A stretch of DNA of 43,157 nt from an uncultured Clostridia bacterium (GTDB taxonomy: Bacteria > Bacillota > Clostridia > TANB77 > CAG-508). The notes beneath the pieces are model-generated. The model worked only from the letters and a program-made list of their open reading frames with translations, was not told the DNA's origin and ran no database searches. A program made the translations under genes and the position numbers. Where the stretch lies: positions 1 through 43,157 of the forward strand of contig CALWZV010000007.1 of the NCBI GenBank assembly GCA_944386115.1. Reading direction: 5' to 3'. Shown piece after piece: positions 39,505-43,157 of this stretch (the first letter of the stretch is position 1; each line of letters starts with the position of its first letter).

Positions 39505-39881
39505 TACTTGTTATCCTCCTCTAGCAAATCCATAAGTTCTTTTAAATCATCTTTAGAAATTTCTTTTTCCTGCACAAAATTTAATAATAATTTATTTATT
39601 GACCCATTATATAGCTTAGAAATAAAATTTTTATTTTCTTTTTTCAAGAACTCTTTTTTCTCCAAATTAGGTGAAAAACAAAAAGGCATTTTACCATCTT
39701 TTTCTGATTTAACAGCATTTTTATCAACTAATCTATAAAGTAATGTTTTAACTGTACTTTTGTTTCTTTTCTCTTTTTTGTCTAACTCATCTATTATCTC
39801 AGATATTGTTGCTTTTTTCTTATCCCATAATATATTCATTATTTCTAATTCTGCATCTGTAATATTATATTTATCACTCAT
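39504..39881 (-). CDS. blaI: BlaI/MecI-family repressor
   Basis: 125 residues. Winged-helix DNA-binding domain: ITDAELEIMNILWDKKKATI, then STVKTLLYRLVDKNAVKSEK. The C-terminal dimerisation part holds FVQEKEISKDDLKELMDLLE. It is translationally coupled to the M56 peptidase and faces a palindromic operator at 39956-40002, so it likely represses its own operon until cleaved. Confidence 0.93.
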   Translation of the reverse strand: MSDKYNITDAELEIMNILWDKKKATISEIIDELDKKEKRNKSTVKTLLYRLVDKNAVKSEKDGKMPFCFSPNLEKKEFLKKENKNFISKLYNGSINKLLLNFVQEKEISKDDLKELMDLLEEDNK

Positions 39882-39955
39882 ATCTTACTTGTATGATATA
39901 TTTAATAATTTAAATACAACATATTCTCCTTTCTTTATTTATTTTAAACATGTAT

Positions 39956-40011
39956 AAAAGTTACAGATGTAACTTCAAATATAGTGTATATCTGTAACTT
40001 TTATTTGTCAA
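39956..40011 (-). promoter_or_regulatory. BlaI operator and operon promoter
   Basis: On the minus strand TTGACA (40006-40011) and TACACT (39983-39988) are 17 bases apart. A TACAGATGTA-type dyad lies at 39961-39973, and a perfect 13-bp inverted repeat (AAAAGTTACAGAT at 39956-39968 with its complement at 39990-40002) straddles the -10 box. The TACA..TGTA core matches known BlaI/MecI operators, consistent with repression by blocking RNA polymerase. Confidence 0.85.
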
Positions 40012-40081
40012 TATAATTTTTGAAAAATCTTTTATTATAATATTAATACTTTTTGCCTAAATTAAATCTTTCGTATAGCAA

Positions 40082-40897
40082 TTATTTTTTAGGTGTAAAT
40101 ACCTTCACATAATATGGAGTTATCTCTGGTAAAATACTATCTATATAAATTATTTCTCCATTTTTTCCTATGGTTTTTAAATTAGGAAAAGATTTTAAAA
40201 CTTTTTCATTAGAAAAAATCTTATCTGTTATGCTTTTCAAAACAGTTTTCTCATTTAATTTATTATATTTTTCTATATAAACTTCTTTATTTGCAATTTC
40301 TAAGTTATTCTCATTTACAAGTCTTGCAAAAAATATATCTAAAGCAAAACATGTAATTAAAAAATCTAAAAATAATAAAATAATACCTATTGCAACAACT
40401 TTCTTTAAGTTTTTTATTTTGAATCTGTTTTTCATTTTATCAATAAACTTATCCACTTTAGGATTAAAATATGTTATTAAAAAAATTGCAAGCACACCCC
40501 AAAACAAGGAAAAATAAACGCAAATTCTTCCATTTAAATTAAAAGCCTTTTCCGAATAATCCCACCATCTAATACGAAAAATTGCTTGTCCAATAAAGCT
40601 TATAACATACTCTATAATTGAACCTATTAAAAAACCTCCACCAAACAACGTAAAATTATTTTTCTTAAAATACTGTAAAAACAGTATCATAGAAACTGCC
40701 CCAACTCCATAAATTGAGCAAAATGGTCCATATAAAAAGCTTTTCCTGCTTTCTAATAATCCTTTAGTTAACAAGCCAAATAATGTTTCAATTACAAAAC
40801 CCACAACACTATAAATTATAAAATAAGCAAATAGCCTCCATATGCTAATACCAAGTATTGTAAATTCTTCTTTTTTTCTTTCAATTCTTTTTTCCAT
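40082..40897 (-). CDS. CmpB-type multi-pass membrane protein
   Basis: About 271 residues from the ATG at 40897 (AAAAGGAA upstream); a longer frame has no better site. Five to six membrane helices with the family pattern FIIYSVVGFVIETLF, FLYGPFCSIYGVGA, IIEYVISFIGQAIF, RWWDYSEKAFNLNGRICV. This matches proteins annotated as putative ABC transporter permeases (CmpB, PF06541). The substrate is unknown and no ATPase gene is adjacent. Confidence 0.82.
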   Translation of the reverse strand: MEKRIERKKEEFTILGISIWRLFAYFIIYSVVGFVIETLFGLLTKGLLESRKSFLYGPFCSIYGVGAVSMILFLQYFKKNNFTLFGGGFLIGSIIEYVISFIGQAIFRIRWWDYSEKAFNLNGRICVYFSLFWGVLAIFLITYFNPKVDKFIDKMKNRFKIKNLKKVVAIGIILLFLDFLITCFALDIFFARLVNENNLEIANKEVYIEKYNKLNEKTVLKSITDKIFSNEKVLKSFPNLKTIGKNGEIIYIDSILPEITPYYVKVFTPKK

Positions 40898-41083
40898 TAT
40901 TAATATTCCTTTTACTAGATTTATTTTATGTACATTTCTATATTTCAATTCTATTACAGTTTATTATTTATAATATTTTTTGTCAATGGAAAAAATTTTA
41001 AAAATATTTTAAATTTTTCGTTTTTTTGTTATAATAATTTTTAGGGAAATGTTGTTGTTTAGGCTACTGTAAAGGAGATATTC

Positions 41084-41240
41084 ATGAGTAAACTATATAA
41101 CAATTATATGAAATTAAAACAAATTAATAATCGGAATAATTTATCTATTTAAAAGTGGCATATTCTATATTTTTTTAGATGATGATGCCAAAAAAATTTC
41201 TTCAATCTTAAATCTGTTTCACAATACTTTTAATTACTGA
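41084..41240 (+). pseudogene. MutS domain I-like DGR accessory, truncated (contains a CGG shift)
   Basis: Starts MSKLYNNYMKLKQINN after AGGAGA, meets CGG at 41132-41134, and after a +1 shift continues GIIYLFKSGIFYIFLDDDAK then KISSILNL. That resembles the mismatch-binding domain I of MutS (LLFRMGDFYELFYDDA). As I recall, short MutS-like proteins are reported as accessory genes of some diversity-generating retroelements. The sequence then runs into unrelated codons and stops, so only about 45 residues of a longer protein remain. The CGG site itself follows the window's rule and is not the lesion; the lesion is the deletion that joins it to the reverse transcriptase. Confidence 0.7.
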
Positions 41241-41570
41241 AAATAGGAACGCTTCACCTGTTGGAATACCTATTGGAAATTATACATCACAATTTTTTGC
41301 AAATATTTATTTAAATGAATTAGATTATTTCATAAAACATGATTTAAAAGTAAAATATTATGTAAGATATATGGATGACTTTATTTTACTTTTAAACACA
41401 AAAGAAGAATGTAAAAAAATTAAGCCTATAATAGAAAAATTTTTGAAAAAAATTTAGAATTAGAATTAAATGAAAAATCTAGATATTATCCAAATAAAAT
41501 GGGAGTAAATTTTTGTGGTTATAGAATATGGCCAACACACAGATTACTTAGAACAAATAGTACAGTTTAA
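41212..41570 (+). pseudogene. DGR-type reverse transcriptase remnant
   Basis: In frame are PVGIPIGNYTSQFFANIYLN (RT motif 4, with the IGNxxSQ form typical of diversity-generating retroelements) and VKYYVRYMDDFILLLN (catalytic YMDD). The frame stops at 41455; a one-base change at an A7 run allows LELELNEKSRYYPNKMGVNF and CGYRIWPTHRLLRTNS to follow. The N-terminal RT motifs are deleted at the junction with the MutS-like fragment, and the C-terminal thumb is missing. This frame break is at a homopolymer, not at CGG, so it is true decay or a base-calling error. Confidence 0.85.
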
Positions 41571-42140
41571 TCCCTAATTCAGAAAAATCAATCATATTTA
41601 AACTGAAATTTTCGTACATTTTTTAACTGGAAAAAGTACATTTATCTTTTGACATTTACACAAAAGTTGACTTTTCTTTAATACCTTGTTTTCAATTATA
41701 ATTTAAACTACATTTAAAATCAATAGTTTATTTGTAAAATTTATAAACTTTTTAAATGTAAATGGTAACATAATATGTAGGAAATTGACAAAGAAAATTG
41801 TCGGTTTTCCTACATGTTTTTTGTCAAAAAACTACAAAAAGTCTTGACATTTACAACTTGTAAAGTGAACCACCCTTATTAAACAAAATGTTTAATAAGG
41901 GTGGTTCACTCCGGTTTTTTCTAAATATTTTTTTCTATTTTTTTATTTCCTTTTATTAAAAATCTCATTATAAAAACTTAAAACTTTTTGGAAAATTTAT
42001 ATTATTTACACCAAGCCCCCCCAATCTCGAACTTGATAAATTTTTATAAATTTTTCCATGCCCTCCCGTATTTATTTACTCTACATATCATAGTTTGTGC
42101 TGATTAAAGGGCACAAGTTTCAAGGTCACGATTTAAAGTG
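41571..42140. other. non-coding stretch with hairpins between the RT remnant and its target
   Basis: No gene and no copy of the variable repeat. It contains a hairpin at 41775-41815 (ATGTAGGAAA pairing with TTTCCTACAT, inner GACAA/TTGTC, then T6), a perfect 22-bp stem with an AAA loop at 41864-41910 followed by CCGG and T6 (both look like plus-strand intrinsic terminators), a C6 run near 42016, and a TTGTGC/GCACAA hairpin at 42095-42116 beyond the target gene. TTGACATTTACA occurs twice (41648 and 41843 regions). Confidence 0.7.
42095..42116 (-). repeat. hairpin downstream of the variable repeat
   Basis: A 6-bp inverted repeat (TTGTGC at 42095-42100, GCACAA at 42111-42116, 10-base loop) starts 24 bases past the target's stop codon. 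DGR target genes often carry a hairpin or cruciform just after the variable repeat that aids retrohoming. This one is shorter in stem and longer in loop than the Bordetella phage example, so the role is inferred from position. Confidence 0.45.
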
Positions 42141-43157
42141 CTACACGCCGAGCACTGGGCGGAACCCATAGCTGAAGTACGTGCCTCCGCTAGCGCAGTT
42201 GAAATAGAACAAACCTGCACCGCTGCGACTGTTGAAGTTGCCTCCACGCATGAAGAACGGACCGCTCAAGTACGGAAAGTAAGAGTAGTCTTGGTTCCAG
42301 CTGTATTGTCCATTTGCTCCATTTGATGTCTCCCATAGTGCATCACCATATCTATCATTATTTGCATTATAGTTTGCTGTTCTATCTTCTGTACTATCTG
42401 TTGCTCCATCTCCTTTGTATTCTGTTTTGTATCTGTTACTTACATTCTCCTTAAAATATGTCATATATGGCTGTGTTCCATTTGCTAAATAATCTGCCAT
42501 ATATTCCCATGAGCCCCCACTCATGTCATATATTCCATATATGTTTCCTGTTGTACTTCCTTTTATCCCATTTGTTGTGTAATATTTGTAATATGTTTGA
42601 GTTTTAGCTGTTGTTGTTCCATTTTGTGCATATTCATTAAAACTTATTGTTATTGAATCTGCATTTTTATCTGTTATACTTGTTTGTTCTGAATAATATG
42701 ATGTATATGCATTTCTTGAACTTCCTACTGCTCCTGTTAATGTTACACCAAATGAGCTTACTCCTCCATAATTACTTCCTGTATCTTCTCCTTTGCTTAT
42801 TAAACATTCATTATATGCATTATTCCATACTCCACTTGATGAATCTGTTCCTTGCTTATTTCCATATGAGCTTTGGGTTAAATATGCTACTGCCCCCCAT
42901 TCACTATTTTTCATCATATGTGGATCTACTTCTCTTGTTAATCCTTGGATATTTCCATCTTTTGTTATGTTTCTACATACTTTATATATGTTTTCTGCTT
43001 TTATTGCTCTCCAGCTTGTTACATTTGGTCTTACTGTTACTTCTAATGTGTCTGTATCTCCTCCTCCATATTTTACACTGCTACTACTAGCACTTGTTAT
43101 ATTACTATTATTCTTTTCTGCTGTATTACTACTTGCTTCAAATTTTGCTACCCAATA
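42141..43157 (-). CDS. DGR target: FGE/C-type-lectin-fold variable protein (5' end beyond window)
   Basis: The frame is open from the window edge, so the N terminus is missing; at least 338 residues are visible. It begins YWVAKFEASS, with VRPNVTSWRAIKAENIYKVC, then MMKNSEWGAVAYLTQSSYGN, NIYGIYDMSGGSWEYMADYL (compare the GNVWEW of formylglycine-generating enzymes), and ends MRGGNFNSRSGAGLFYFNCA, SGGTYFSYGFRPVLGV. The RGGNF...GFRPVL ending is the classic C-type-lectin variable region of DGR proteins. The apparent start at 42917 is only an internal Met. The opposite, decayed RT points toward it. It is probably surface-exposed and ligand-binding; the anchor or pilin-like N terminus cannot be seen. 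Confidence 0.88.
   Translation of the reverse strand, partial: YWVAKFEASSNTAEKNNSNITSASSSSVKYGGGDTDTLEVTVRPNVTSWRAIKAENIYKVCRNITKDGNIQGLTREVDPHMMKNSEWGAVAYLTQSSYGNKQGTDSSSGVWNNAYNECLISKGEDTGSNYGGVSSFGVTLTGAVGSSRNAYTSYYSEQTSITDKNADSITISFNEYAQNGTTTAKTQTYYKYYTTNGIKGSTTGNIYGIYDMSGGSWEYMADYLANGTQPYMTYFKENVSNRYKTEYKGDGATDSTEDRTANYNANNDRYGDALWETSNGANGQYSWNQDYSYFPYLSGPFFMRGGNFNSRSGAGLFYFNCASGGTYFSYGFRPVLGV
42144..42303 (-). repeat. putative variable repeat (VR) of the DGR target
   Basis: The last 160 bases of the target are about 54% G+C by my count, against a very AT-rich background. They are dense in NNC/NNT codons at just the surface positions expected to vary (TAC, TTT, TAC, AGC, GGT, AGT, CGC, TGC, GCT, TAT), consistent with AAY codons of a template altered at adenines. 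The conserved frame is RGGNF, GAGLFYF, GG, GFRPVLGV. No template repeat was found in the window. Confidence 0.75.

Noticed and set aside
41571-42140. template repeat of the DGR
   Set aside because: No stretch resembles the RGGNF-to-GFRPVL end of the target with added adenines on either strand.
42647-43090. plus-strand leucine-rich ORF over the target gene
   Set aside because: It is an antisense shadow of the target's repetitive Ser/Asn/Thr codons, with no ribosome binding site or family similarity.
41084-43157. retron, group II intron or CRISPR-associated RT
   Set aside because: The RT has the DGR-type IGNxxSQ motif, there is no msr/msd-like structure or intron domain V, no spaced repeats occur, and the neighbour is a DGR-type target.

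Overview
The window comes from a very AT-rich, spore-forming Bacillota, most likely an uncultured Clostridia lineage. The evidence is spoVG, spoIVB and an alpha/beta-type SASP, the tig-clpP-clpX order, strong AGGAGG ribosome binding sites, and codon use dominated by A/T endings. No exact taxon can be named from sequence alone.

Most striking observation: many genes that look frameshifted are broken in one identical way. At 17 places in ten genes (recG, tyrS, murC, spoIVB x2, an ABC ATPase, an FtsX-type permease x6, an acyl-CoA synthetase x2, the pilus ATPase, a pilin-like gene, a MutS-like remnant) the reading frame meets an in-frame CGG. Homology then resumes one base later, with the GGN of C-GGN supplying the expected glycine. 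About 40 out-of-frame CGGs inside genes, checked by eye, have no frame change. Apart from these sites, I found in-frame CGG in only one ORF, which has foreign-looking codon use. The tRNA-Gly at 67-140 has the anticodon loop CUUCCGA, so U34-C35-C36-G37 is complementary to the four bases CGGA (12 of the 17 sites). The simplest reading is that CGGN is a natural four-base glycine codon, or a tolerated +1 frameshift signal, read by this tRNA. The genes concerned are described here as intact, in two or more frames.

Layout. 1-7.2 kb: tRNA-Gly, a small membrane protein, recG, tyrS (divergent), clpX-clpP-tig, tRNA-Glu. 7.3-12.7 kb: an SH3-like secreted protein of unusual composition, Mini-III RNase, a histidine kinase/response regulator pair, topoisomerase III. 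12.8-18.4 kb: an ABC exporter (permease and ATPase) and a long-chain acyl-CoA synthetase. 18.7-22 kb: tRNA-Gln, spoVG, murC, spoIVB. 22.1-34.1 kb: a twelve-gene Tad-like pilus/secretion operon with its own promoter, reading SAF/CpaB protein, two CpaE-like proteins, CpaF ATPase, a TadB/C platform, then seven pilin-like or exported proteins. 34.2-40.9 kb: HAD phosphatase, SASP, ribosome hibernation factor, a BlaI/M56-peptidase regulatory module with a clear operator, and a CmpB-type membrane protein. 41.1-43.2 kb: remains of a diversity-generating retroelement (a MutS-like accessory fragment and a broken reverse transcriptase), facing an intact formylglycine-enzyme-fold target gene whose GC-rich 3' end has the form of a variable repeat. 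No template repeat is visible in the window.
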